This document shows, one piece after another, positions 36,223 through 44,232 of a stretch of 61,134 nt of DNA. How positions within the stretch are numbered: position 1 is the stretch's first letter; every line of letters begins with the position of its first letter. Origin of the DNA: Furfurilactobacillus milii (GTDB lineage: Bacteria; Bacillota; Bacilli; Lactobacillales; Lactobacillaceae); the NCBI RefSeq assembly GCF_009864005.1, contig NZ_WEZQ01000018.1, positions 1 through 61,134 on the forward strand. The letters are read 5' to 3'. Made by a program: the position numbers and the translations under genes. The notes beneath the pieces are model-generated. The model saw only the letters and a program-made list of their open reading frames with translations, was not told the origin of the DNA and did not search any database.

Positions 36223-36681
36223 TTATTTTTGAGCAAATTCGTTTAAAACTTTAACACCCGTATTTCCATCATAGAATTCGCTATGACCTTGCTGATTGAT
36301 CTCAACAACGGGTTCTTCTTTATTAAATCGAGGCGCAATTTTTTCATCAAACCAGGCTTGAACGGCTGTAACATCATCTGTTTGTTCACTTCGATGTTTC
36401 AACAGCTCTTTTGGCCGTCGCCAAATTTCAACCTTGAGTGCATGCTTTTCAAGAAACGCTTCATCGTTAATAAATGCCCGTATCTGATCAAGATTTGTCA
36501 GTAATTGATTAATGCGCCGACGCTCGGTTATAAGATCGGATAGTTCGTCGAGCTCTGCATCACTTGCATAAGTTCGAATAAATGTCTTAGCGGAATTACG
36601 ATAGGATGCGACCTTTAGCCGTTTTTTATTCTTTTCGTTGTACCTTTTTTGTGCCCGTTTTTGAGCTTCTGTCACTGCCAT
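36223..36681 (-). CDS. Hypothetical protein with basic N-terminus
   Basis: 152 aa, not recognised. The N-terminal about 60 residues (MAVTEAQKRAQKRYNEKNKK and on through SYRNSAKTFIRTYASDAELDEL to ITERRR) look like a widespread short family of basic, helical proteins found on Firmicute chromosomes and plasmids. The rest has charged helices and a segment AVQAWFDEKIAPRFNKEEP. It could bind DNA but no clear motif is visible. AAAGGATG precedes the ATG. It stands alone, upstream of the ABC exporters and downstream of the small-membrane-protein units. Confidence 0.7.
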   Translation of the reverse strand: MAVTEAQKRAQKRYNEKNKKRLKVASYRNSAKTFIRTYASDAELDELSDLITERRRINQLLTNLDQIRAFINDEAFLEKHALKVEIWRRPKELLKHRSEQTDDVTAVQAWFDEKIAPRFNKEEPVVEINQQGHSEFYDGNTGVKVLNEFAQK

Positions 36682-36880
36682 ATTGAAACATCCTTTGCTT
36701 TTTTAAATTAGAGTGCCTTCACTAATAACTCGGTTACACTATAAATACCACAAATAATTAGTGTAAGCGACCCAAAATCAAACAGTCGATCAGGTTAATT
36801 CCGGTATATCAGTCAACGGCTAAAGTTAATGGCGCCCAAAAACACGAGGGTGCACGGACATTGTTTTGAAGCCTTCACAA

Positions 36881-37081
36881 TTACTTTTTGTTAATCGCCT
36901 TTTTATCTTTTGGCGCATCCATTGATAACCACGCGACACCAGAGATCACACCAATGATTAAAGCTAGTTCTCCAATATTTGATAGTTGGTCCGGTTGATT
37001 TCCATAAATCAAGTAGATAGCAGCACTCAATACAATCCAACTGATACCAGCATACATAGCAATTTTAATAGCGTTTTTCAT
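36881..37081 (-). CDS. Small two-helix membrane protein, copy B2
   Basis: 66 aa: a hydrophobic helix (about 8-27, GISWIVLSAAIYLIYG), a polar loop with PDQLSNIGELA, a second helix (about 40-56) and a charged tail DAPKDKKAINKK. Clearly homologous to the 67-aa protein at 37360-37563 and, more distantly, to the 54-aa proteins, sharing YGxxPDQxxNIxxLA. AAGGAG lies before the ATG and overlaps the stop of the gene upstream. Function unknown. Confidence 0.8.
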   Translation of the reverse strand: MKNAIKIAMYAGISWIVLSAAIYLIYGNQPDQLSNIGELALIIGVISGVAWLSMDAPKDKKAINKK

Positions 37082-37093
37082 AATTTTTTCTCC

Positions 37094-37258
37094 TTAAATG
37101 ACAAGCCATGCAGCAACAGCAATGGCAGTGTATAGTCCAGCAAGTTTAGTAATGTTCATTCGTTGATCCGGCTTCGCACCATAGCGTGCGTAAATAAAAA
37201 TAACCGATAGGATCCAAACAATGAGCGTAATTCCTCCAATAATTAAAGCAGTGTTCAT
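37094..37258 (-). CDS. Small two-helix membrane protein, copy A2 (54 aa)
   Basis: MNTALIIGGITLIVWILSVI starts the first helix; a loop YGAKPDQRMNITKLAG and a second helix ending AAWLVI follow. AAAGGAG lies before the ATG. It is the first gene of the second unit; its stop overlaps the RBS of the 66-aa gene, so the two are translationally linked. Nearly the same protein is encoded at 37576-37740. Confidence 0.8.
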   Translation of the reverse strand: MNTALIIGGITLIVWILSVIFIYARYGAKPDQRMNITKLAGLYTAIAVAAWLVI

Positions 37259-37359
37259 AAATAAATCTCCTTTTTTTCATCATGTAGTGTTTTATATAAC
37301 ATGTTATATATTAAATGATGCTTTGGACTATATAGCATGTTATATACATTGTCAACTTT
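37259..37359 (-). promoter_or_regulatory. Promoter with two palindromic operators, second unit
   Basis: On the minus strand TTGACA and TATAGT are 17 bp apart. One palindrome, TATATAGCATGTTATATA (37329-37346), fills the spacer and the -10; a perfect copy, TATATAACATGTTATATA (37293-37310), lies 36 bp downstream, past the transcription start. The layout is the same as at 37777-37829. Confidence 0.85.
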
Positions 37360-37563
37360 TTATTTGTTTTCTTGAGCTAACGTCTTGTCGTTTGGTGCGT
37401 CAATTGATAGCCACGCTATGCTTGAAATTGCACCGATAATTAGGGCTAGTTCCCCAATATTTGATAGCTGGTCCGGTTTATTCCCATAAATTAAATAGAT
37501 GGCAGCACTCAGTGTAGCCCAACTAATACCAGCATATTTACTAAGTTTAATCGCGTTTTTCAT
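37360..37563 (-). CDS. Small two-helix membrane protein, copy B1
   Basis: 67 aa; MKNAIKLSKYAGISWATLSA begins the first helix, followed by YLIYGNKPDQLSNIGELA and a second helix, ending in a polar tail. Paralogue of the 66-aa protein at 36881-37081. It lies 12 nt after copy A1 with its own AAGGAG. Function unknown; two helices joined by a conserved PDQ loop suggest a membrane peptide that oligomerises or acts on another membrane protein, but this is a guess. Confidence 0.8.
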   Translation of the reverse strand: MKNAIKLSKYAGISWATLSAAIYLIYGNKPDQLSNIGELALIIGAISSIAWLSIDAPNDKTLAQENK

Positions 37564-37575
37564 ATTCTTTTCTCC

Positions 37576-37740
37576 TTAGATAATCAGCCATGCAGCAGTT
37601 GCAATGGCAGTGTATAGTCCAGCAAGTTTAGTAATATTCATTCGTTGATCTGGTTTTGTACCATAATGTACGTAGATAAATATTGAAGATATAATCCAAA
37701 GGATGAGGGTGCCTCCTCCGATAATTACAGCAGTATTCAT
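37576..37740 (-). CDS. Small two-helix membrane protein, copy A1 (54 aa)
   Basis: MNTAVIIGGGTLILWIISSI begins the first helix; loop YGTKPDQRMNITKLAG and helix ending AAWLII follow. AAAGGAG precedes the ATG. First gene of the first unit, directly behind the promoter with paired palindromes. Very similar to the copy at 37094-37258. Confidence 0.8.
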   Translation of the reverse strand: MNTAVIIGGGTLILWIISSIFIYVHYGTKPDQRMNITKLAGLYTAIATAAWLII

Positions 37741-37776
37741 AAATAGATCTCCTTTGTTTTAATGTAGTTTGATTCG

Positions 37777-37829
37777 TATATAACATGTTATATATCTGAC
37801 AACGTGACAACTATATAACATGTTATATA
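37777..37829 (-). promoter_or_regulatory. Promoter with two perfect palindromic operators, first unit
   Basis: TATATAACATGTTATATA occurs twice, at 37777-37794 and 37812-37829, 35 bp centre to centre. On the minus strand TTGACA and TATAGT are 17 bp apart with the upstream palindrome filling the spacer and overlapping the -10. A dimeric repressor binding both would shut the promoter. The rest of 37830-38036 shows no recognisable element. Confidence 0.88.
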
Positions 37830-38036
37830 TACTGTCAATTCTTTTTTTGAACTTTTTTCCTTTTTGATTCTAGACAACGTCTTTTCGGACAGCTGAACAA
37901 GTCATCGAATGCCACGCGTCAAGACGTTCGATACCTATATTTTTCTGGTCGCAATAAGTGACCTACTGTATTTCTAAGCTTCCTAAGTTTTGCCGACTTT
38001 TGATGACTGCCTCCTAGTATTCATACTTGTGCAATT

Positions 38037-38070
38037 AAAAAAGCACGAGCCAACCGGCCCGTGCTTTTTT
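38037..38070. terminator. Bidirectional terminator
   Basis: AAAAAAGCACG pairs with CGTGCTTTTTT around an AGCCAACCGGCC centre, just after the YhgE gene (minus strand). Confidence 0.9.
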
Positions 38071-38077
38071 GATGGAA

Positions 38078-39532
38078 TTATGCAAAATCGACTAGTTTAA
38101 ATACATCTCGCCGCAAGTCAGATCGGTACTTCATAATAATCAACCCGTTAAAGACGATCATCATTACACCTAAAACAAGTACATCCGTTGCAATACTGCC
38201 ATTGAGTGAAATTGACTGTCGCAGCCCGTCAATGAGATAAGTCATCGGAAGATACGGATTGATAATTCGGGCATAACCACTTGTCAGTTCGACCGGATAC
38301 ACGCCGGCCGAGGCAGACAGCTGAAGCACCAAGATAATTGTTATTAACCACGTACCGAAACCACCAAGAACGATTCGCAAACAGAATATTAAGGACAAAA
38401 AGGTCAGCGAACCTAGCAACAGCATACTGGCCAATTTAATCTGAGAAGTCGGCATTAAGTGATTACCCCAAGTCAACGCCAATAAGAGTAAACCACTTTG
38501 TACAACACCAAGTGCTCCGATAACTGAAAATTTTGACAGCCACCAAGCAACAGCAGACTTAGGCCGTGACTTTGGTAAATAGGCATCAAACATAGTTCCT
38601 AAACCAATACCGCCGACAAACAAACCGATGGCAATAAAGAATGGTGCCATGCCTGTTCCGTTGTTGGGCACTTTCGCCACGTCTGTTGTGTCAGCAACCA
38701 CTGGCGAGGCAATGTCGTCAGCTGTCTGACGTTGCTCATGTAATTGTTGTAATTGGTGAGCACTACCTGCAAGACTGGTGGTGAGTCGCGTACTTCCTAG
38801 AGTGAGCGTCGAACTACCGTCATGCAGTTTTGCTAGGGCCGCATTCAGTCTATCCACGCCATCAACGAGCTCTGGTGATGATACGTTAGCAGCGTGCAAT
38901 CCCTGCTGCAAACTAGTTGTTCCCACACCAACTTGCTGAATGCCGTTAGTTAGACTGGTCAATCCAGTTGTTACCTGGCTACTGCCCTTAGCTGCGTTTG
39001 CCATCCCCGTTTGCACATGACCAATTGTCGTTAGCAAAGCACTGACGTACATCGTACTGACCTGGTTTGAAACCTTCGATTGAATCGCCGTTGCCGCCCC
39101 AGCGGTCATTTTGGAAACAACAAAGTTACGGCCAGAATTGACTGTGTATCGGATATGCAAACGTTGTGGTGAACTTGTTAATAATGTTGTCGCGTCACTA
39201 GAAAACCGTTTAGGAATCGTGACGACCATGTAGTATTTACCGTTTCGAATCCCCGCTGCGGCTGTCTTAGCCGTTGTCACATGATAATCAAGCGAATCCG
39301 AACGACATAGTTTAGTTGTTAATTGTTTACCAATCGCAATCCGTTTGCCACGATAGTTCTGCGGCTGATCCTGATTCACAATTGCAACTGGAATACGATC
39401 CATTTTCCCGTAGGCATCCCACATTGACGATAGGTATAAAAGGCAATAAATTGCCGGAATCAATGCAATTAATATCAATCCAATGAGCATCCTGCGACTG
39501 TGCCATAATTGCTGCCATTCTTTTTTAACCAT
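38078..39532 (-). CDS. YhgE/Pip-type membrane protein
   Basis: 484 aa. One N-terminal helix (about 12-32), a large extracytoplasmic part with repeated LxxGxxxLxxGxxxV helices (about 175-265), then five helices with an ABC-2-like end (about 295-470). This is the YhgE/Pip (phage infection protein) layout; some members are phage receptors or type VII-linked. The start MVKKEWQQLWHSRRM at 39532 is chosen because homologues begin there; the longer frame starts at TTG with no RBS. A TetR gene lies upstream in the same direction. Confidence 0.82.
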   Translation of the reverse strand: MVKKEWQQLWHSRRMLIGLILIALIPAIYCLLYLSSMWDAYGKMDRIPVAIVNQDQPQNYRGKRIAIGKQLTTKLCRSDSLDYHVTTAKTAAAGIRNGKYYMVVTIPKRFSSDATTLLTSSPQRLHIRYTVNSGRNFVVSKMTAGAATAIQSKVSNQVSTMYVSALLTTIGHVQTGMANAAKGSSQVTTGLTSLTNGIQQVGVGTTSLQQGLHAANVSSPELVDGVDRLNAALAKLHDGSSTLTLGSTRLTTSLAGSAHQLQQLHEQRQTADDIASPVVADTTDVAKVPNNGTGMAPFFIAIGLFVGGIGLGTMFDAYLPKSRPKSAVAWWLSKFSVIGALGVVQSGLLLLALTWGNHLMPTSQIKLASMLLLGSLTFLSLIFCLRIVLGGFGTWLITIILVLQLSASAGVYPVELTSGYARIINPYLPMTYLIDGLRQSISLNGSIATDVLVLGVMMIVFNGLIIMKYRSDLRRDVFKLVDFA

Positions 39533-39783
39533 CTCTCTTAAATTCTCCTTCAGCTGAAATTCGTAACTCATTTCGGTTGTCGATATTAAGTGAGAAAAGA
39601 AGGCCAATCAATGTGCAAGATAGCCGAAAGTGTCAATTTAGCACCGGTTTAATTAATCACTCAAATGGCATAAATACTTGCTATGTCAGCGTTATGAACC
39701 GTTTCATATTTTCAAGTTACAACGCCAAATGAACACTTTTTACCCAAATGCTCATTGTTTGTGCTCGCTGCACGTCCCTAGAC

Positions 39784-39824
39784 TAAAAATAAGTTGCGGC
39801 CAAGATTAACTGGCAGCAACTTAT
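39784..39824 (-). terminator. Terminator of the TetR gene
   Basis: On the minus strand AATAAGTTGC pairs with GCAACTTATT, followed by TTTAG, starting at the stop codon. Confidence 0.8.
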
Positions 39825-40423
39825 TGATTCTTATCCTGAACGAGTAACGTTAAATCGACCGGCGATAACGTTCGACTATTCATGAAAATGGCAAAAATCT
39901 CACGGGGCGATTCCGGTTGCGCCTTTTGAAACCACTGGGTAATGATGCCGGAAACATTCTGCACAAGGATAGCTTGCGCGTAATCTAGTGGGATATCTTT
40001 ACCATTTGGACTCGAAACAGATGCGACTGTCTCGCGGGCAACCTCGGCAGTAATAAAAGCCGTCATTTTCCGCATTACGTCAGATTCCGGAATTCGGTAC
40101 AACGTTTGCACCATCTGTTTGTGCCGATTGAGGTAAACAAACATGTGATAAAAGACATTATTCTCAACCCGACTGCCGGCTTTCCAAGAAGTCTTTACAT
40201 AGGTATCAAATATTTGTGAGATTCCCGTTACCAATTGATCTTCATAGGCATCCAGCATGGCATATTTGTCCACATAGTGCAGATAAAAAGTCCCTCGACT
40301 AACGTGTGCCGTCGTAGCAATGTCACGGACGGTCATTTTACGAAAACTCTTAGCGGCCACTAGCTTAATAAAGGCCTTTCTAAGTGCTGATTCTGTATTT
40401 GTTTCCTTAGTGCTCTCCGTCAT
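39821..40423 (-). CDS. TetR-family regulator
   Basis: 200 aa. The helix-turn-helix is KMTVRDIATTAHVSRGTFYLHYVDKYAML (about 30-58), with an all-helical ligand/dimer domain after it. ATG at 40423 has AGAGGGCG upstream; the longer frame encodes unrelated residues. It precedes the YhgE-type gene, a common pairing, and may control it. Confidence 0.85.
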   Translation of the reverse strand: MTESTKETNTESALRKAFIKLVAAKSFRKMTVRDIATTAHVSRGTFYLHYVDKYAMLDAYEDQLVTGISQIFDTYVKTSWKAGSRVENNVFYHMFVYLNRHKQMVQTLYRIPESDVMRKMTAFITAEVARETVASVSSPNGKDIPLDYAQAILVQNVSGIITQWFQKAQPESPREIFAIFMNSRTLSPVDLTLLVQDKNQ

Positions 40424-40636
40424 TGCCAACGCCCTCTTTCTGATGCATCCTAATATATTTATTTTACTCACTTTTGCGAATAAACCCCAGAGGAGCCCTA
40501 TGTCAAAAGAAGTCGCGGCCTCACAATAACGGATAAGTCCGCCTTTGCAAAGCAATTGAAGGGGAAATTCAAACGCACTTGCCAGTTTTATATTGTTGTA
40601 TTCAAGTTCGCCCCAACGCTCTTTAATCAAAAAAAT

Positions 40637-40675
40637 AACGCGTAATCCAAGTTTAAATGGATTACACGTTATTTT
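40637..40675. terminator. Terminator
   Basis: AACGCGTAATCC pairs with GGATTACACGTT, with an A-run on the left and T-run on the right; it ends the oxidoreductase pseudogene on the minus strand. Confidence 0.88.
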
Positions 40676-40690
40676 TTGACCTAAATAGCA

Positions 40691-41635
40691 TCATTCCGTA
40701 GTGACAATCACTTGTCCTGGTTGAGGATTGGCCATGACGTAATCTTGCGCAACAGCAATTTCCGACAGTTTAAACGTTTTGGAAATAGGAATGCTGAGGT
40801 GATTACGTTTGATCAAATCGAAAATTTCATCAAACAATGCCTGACTCGGTTCGCCACCGTCGAACACAGACAAATATGCACCACCTAATGTGAAGGGGTC
40901 AAACTCTTTAAAGACCCATTCACCAGCTAACAAACCAATCATACAGCAGACACCGCCACGTTTGACGTGTTCAATTGAGTTTTGACAACTGACCGTGCCA
41001 ACCATATCAACAATGCCATCATACTTTTCGCTTGTTTGCAGTTGATTATCCTTATCAAGGACCACATAGTCGGCTCCTTGATCCAGCAACAATTGCTTTC
41101 GTTCTGGCTTTCTTGTGGTTGCCGAAACCTCAATTCCAAGTGACTTTGCCAGTCCAATCATTGCCATGCCGACAGCTGTAGTCCCGCCTCGAACAAGCAA
41201 TGATTAACCCTTTTTCACACGCGTCATTTTCATAGCACCAAATGCTGTGTAAAAGTTTTCTGGGTACTGTGCCAGTATTTGCCAGTCAACATCGTAATCA
41301 ACAGCGAACAATAAATCATCTGGAACCAATGCGTACTCTTGATAACTGCCATCAAATTCACGACCAAAACCACCATTGATAACAAGAACACGTTGTCCCT
41401 TCGTGAATTTTGAGTTTTCCGCTGGCTCAGACACTTCCCCAACAGCCTCGACGCCGATAACCCGTGGAAACTTTACCGACGGAGAACCACCAGCCCGCGT
41501 CAATACTTCGTAGCGATGAATCCCAAAAGCCTTGATGTGAATTACGGTGTGCGTTGCATCTGCCTTAGGAATTGGCCGTTCCTCAATTTTTAAGACACTT
41601 GAATCCCCTGGTTCATTAATAACAACTGAACGCAT
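40691..41635 (-). pseudogene. Zinc-type quinone oxidoreductase, interrupted by a stop codon
   Basis: Medium-chain dehydrogenase family. The N-terminal GroES-like part (41204-41635: MRSVVINEPGDSSVLKIEER to GAMKMTRVKKG) and the Rossmann part (SLLVRGGTTAVGMAMIGLAK to the end) are in the same frame, separated only by TAA at 41204-41206. Family members have KKGDxLLVRGG or KKGExLLVRGG here, so a GAA to TAA change would explain it. The total, about 314 aa, is normal. A TTG after the stop could restart a partial protein, but without a clear RBS. Divergent from the DHA2 exporter. Confidence 0.82.
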
Positions 41636-41713
41636 CTTAACTCCCCCATTCGATTTGTTTAATGTTCACTTCTACTGTAAGCCTTTTCTTGATTTAAGGA
41701 AAATAACTTTATA

Positions 41714-41774
41714 TTGACAATGTTACTATTAACAATTATAGTATAAAGCGTTCGAACAATACTATAATTGTTAA
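41714..41774 (+). promoter_or_regulatory. Promoter with 16-bp perfect inverted repeat before the DHA2 exporter
   Basis: TTGACA (41714-41719) and TATAGT (41737-41742) are 17 bp apart. TTAACAATTATAGTAT (41729-41744) is repeated in inverse as ATACTATAATTGTTAA (41759-41774), covering the -10 and running up to the start codon. A repressor site is likely; the PadR gene after the exporter is the obvious candidate. Confidence 0.8.
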
Positions 41775-41775
41775 T

Positions 41776-43536
41776 ATGAAAGTGACATTGAATATGAAAA
41801 ATAAAAATATGCTACTAATCCTAACCATGTGTATCGGAACATTCTTATGCATGTTAGATACAACGGTAATGAACATTGCGCTCCCAGCAATTCAGACTAG
41901 CATGAACGTACCTTTAGACCGCTTATCTTGGGCGCTTAACATTTACACAATTACGTTTGCCGTGCTCACAATTCCACTAGCACGGATTGCCGACATTTTC
42001 GGTCGCAACAAAGTTTATCTGATTGGGTTGTTGACGTTTGCGATTGGTTCATTTGTTTCTGGAGACGCCAACGTTCCGGCAACATTGATCATTGGTCGTG
42101 GTATCCAAAGTATTGGAGCTACCATCATTTTCCCAACTAGCATGACCATCGCCATTGCATCAACTTCTCAGTCCAAACGTAAAACGGCACTGCTTACCAT
42201 TGGCCTAACTCAAGGACTGGCATCAACTTTAGGGCCAACCATTGGTGGTGTCGTAACAGAGTTTCTTGGCTGGCGCTGGGTCTTCTACATTAACCTGCCA
42301 TTATTACTCATTGCTTTTATTGGTGTGACATTGCAGTTACCACTGCGACACGAACCACGAACCAACGCTAAAATCGACTTTGGCGGCATGTTTCTCTTAA
42401 TGATCACGTTATTTTCATTGACACTATCACTCACGCAAGGCACTGACTGGGGGTGGACAAGTGTTCGTATTTTATCTCTTGCCGGGCTAACCATCATTAC
42501 CTTTGTCGCATTCATTTTCCTAGAATCGCGTGTCAAATCGCCTATGGTTCGGCTAGATCTCTTCGCAGATCGGCAGTTTTCCGGCGCATCCCTGACCGTT
42601 ATCTTGGCTGGCCTACTGTTAGTGTCAGTCATGGTAATCATGCCAACATTTTTTACGCAGGTTCAGGGGAAAACAGAGCTAGTAGCCGCATTACTCATCA
42701 CGCCGACTTCATTTATGATCTTTGTGATGTCACCAATCGCCGGCAATCTAATTGAACGCTTTGGGCCCCGTTTGATCATTGGACTCGGCTTTCTTTCTAT
42801 GGCGATCGGTTACGGCATCCTTGGTTTTATGAACCCCGACCACTACTGGCAAACATTAATTGGGCTCATGCTGCTTGGCACTGGTTATGGTGTGATTATC
42901 GGCCCAATCACCGTCTTAGCCGCTTCCGACTTTGAAGGTGAAAAGCTAACTGCGTCTCAATCTGTGATGGGCGTTCTACGTCAAATCGGCAATGTTCTCG
43001 CTGTCGCCATCTTTGTCTCACTGCTTACTAGTAACATCAGCACGGCTAAAACAACCGCCTGGCATGACGCGCAAACCCGAATTGAGCAAATCTCCCTCTC
43101 TCAAACGACCAAGCAAAAAATGCTAAAAGCCACTCAACAACGTTTCACAGGCACTGGCGCTAAGACCTCAACTCATCAAAGTAATGGTATCAACAAGCAC
43201 CAACAGGCACAGATTATTTCCCGGGAAACAAAACTTGCGACCCAAAAAGCGCACGTTAACCAGCTTCCTACTCAACAGCAAATTATTGTACGTAAACAAA
43301 TTCAAGAACGGGTAACACAGAAGGTTGTCGCGATTGTGAAAAAGGATAATCACGAAATCAAACACACTGGTGACAGTATTGCTAAGCACACTAAATCGCT
43401 GATATCGGAGGCCTTTTTAGTCTTATATCAGCACGCCTTTCCATTTGCAATTAGCTTCATTTTCGTAGAACTCTTATTTTACCGGCGCAAAGATTACTTG
43501 GCGATTATCAAGCACGATGTTAAAATTGCGCGATAA
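41776..43536 (+). CDS. MFS drug exporter, DHA2 type (14 helices)
   Basis: 586 aa. Helix 1 holds TFLCMLDTTVMNIALPAI (motif D1 of 14-helix exporters); motif A and motif C (GLASTLGPTIGGV) follow. A long charged loop of about 130 residues (about 425-550), rich in Gln, Lys and Thr, lies between the last two helices and would be outside the cell. No good RBS precedes the ATG at 41776; another ATG at 41794 is possible, and the leader would be very short. Followed by PadR. Confidence 0.88.
   Translation: MKVTLNMKNKNMLLILTMCIGTFLCMLDTTVMNIALPAIQTSMNVPLDRLSWALNIYTITFAVLTIPLARIADIFGRNKVYLIGLLTFAIGSFVSGDANVPATLIIGRGIQSIGATIIFPTSMTIAIASTSQSKRKTALLTIGLTQGLASTLGPTIGGVVTEFLGWRWVFYINLPLLLIAFIGVTLQLPLRHEPRTNAKIDFGGMFLLMITLFSLTLSLTQGTDWGWTSVRILSLAGLTIITFVAFIFLESRVKSPMVRLDLFADRQFSGASLTVILAGLLLVSVMVIMPTFFTQVQGKTELVAALLITPTSFMIFVMSPIAGNLIERFGPRLIIGLGFLSMAIGYGILGFMNPDHYWQTLIGLMLLGTGYGVIIGPITVLAASDFEGEKLTASQSVMGVLRQIGNVLAVAIFVSLLTSNISTAKTTAWHDAQTRIEQISLSQTTKQKMLKATQQRFTGTGAKTSTHQSNGINKHQQAQIISRETKLATQKAHVNQLPTQQQIIVRKQIQERVTQKVVAIVKKDNHEIKHTGDSIAKHTKSLISEAFLVLYQHAFPFAISFIFVELLFYRRKDYLAIIKHDVKIAR
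43216..43229. promoter_or_regulatory. Noc-type binding site, one mismatch
   Basis: ATTTCCCGGGAAAC, 13 of 14 bases of the Noc site, inside the exporter gene. Confidence 0.5.
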
Positions 43537-43598
43537 AAAAGCGGTTCTTGAAGATTATATGATAACCTGTACTTAATCACTAAAGGAGTTAATAGACC

Positions 43599-44132
43599 AT
43601 GAAAAGTCGGCAAATCGTCCTCGGTATTTTAAAAAGCGGTCCTCAAACAGGTTATGACATCACCCAACTGTTTCAAACAAGTTTTGCATTCTTCTTTGAT
43701 AGCTCGGCTGGCATGGTCTATCCTGCGCTACGAAAACTCGAAAAAGACGGAATGGTCACTAAGGAAATTGTTCCACAACAGGGCAAACCTGATAAAAACG
43801 TCTTTTCAATTACGCCAGCAGGTGAAGCGGAATTTGCCGAGTATCTTCATTCACCAGTAGAGGCAGAAAGCGTCAAATCCGATTTTTTGGCACGGTTAAT
43901 GTTTGGCGAATTTGTCGATCCAGAACGAATCGTACAAATCGTTAAGGATGAAATCCAGCAGGAAACGGAAGAAATTGAGCAGCTTCAACAGCGACTTAGC
44001 GACTATCTGCCATCACATAATCGGTGCATGTCGACTGGACAAAAATTAGCCTTTGCATACGGCATTAATTCGAGCAAAACAGAAATTGCCTTTTTGAAGC
44101 AATGGTTGCAGGAACATCCAGATGGTAAGTAA
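43599..44132 (+). CDS. PadR-family regulator
   Basis: 177 aa. The winged helix (QIVLGILKSGPQTGYDITQL to MVYPALRKLEKDGMVTKEIV and GKPDKNVFSITPAGEAEF) is followed by a C-terminal helical dimer domain (PadR N plus Vir-type C, about 95-175). AAAGGAG precedes the ATG. It lies about 60 nt after the exporter and probably represses it. A terminator follows at 44165-44206. Confidence 0.9.
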   Translation: MKSRQIVLGILKSGPQTGYDITQLFQTSFAFFFDSSAGMVYPALRKLEKDGMVTKEIVPQQGKPDKNVFSITPAGEAEFAEYLHSPVEAESVKSDFLARLMFGEFVDPERIVQIVKDEIQQETEEIEQLQQRLSDYLPSHNRCMSTGQKLAFAYGINSSKTEIAFLKQWLQEHPDGK

Positions 44133-44164
44133 AATTCTCGTTTTTAAGCATCAAACTGAATAAG

Positions 44165-44206
44165 CAAATAGGCTGGCGAAGATTAATTTCCTCGTCAGCC
44201 TATTTG
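44165..44206. terminator. Bidirectional terminator
   Basis: CAAATAGGCTGGCGA pairs with TCGTCAGCCTATTTG, with T-rich ends, between the convergent PadR and methyltransferase genes. Confidence 0.85.
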
Positions 44207-44232
44207 TTTAGTCAAGCATTGTTAAGCCTAGT

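Larger units (their letters stand above)
36881..37829 (-). repeat. Tandem duplication of promoter plus two-gene unit
   Basis: Unit 1 (37829 to 37360) and unit 2 (37346 to 36881) have the same order: paired palindromes, 54-aa gene, 66/67-aa gene. DNA similarity is high inside the genes and the operators, while the peptide tails have diverged. This is an old duplication rather than a fresh one. Confidence 0.85.

Noticed and set aside
37830-38036. Possible further small gene in the gap left of the palindromic promoter
   Set aside because: No frame with an RBS and sensible composition; only A+T-rich sequence and the YhgE terminator.
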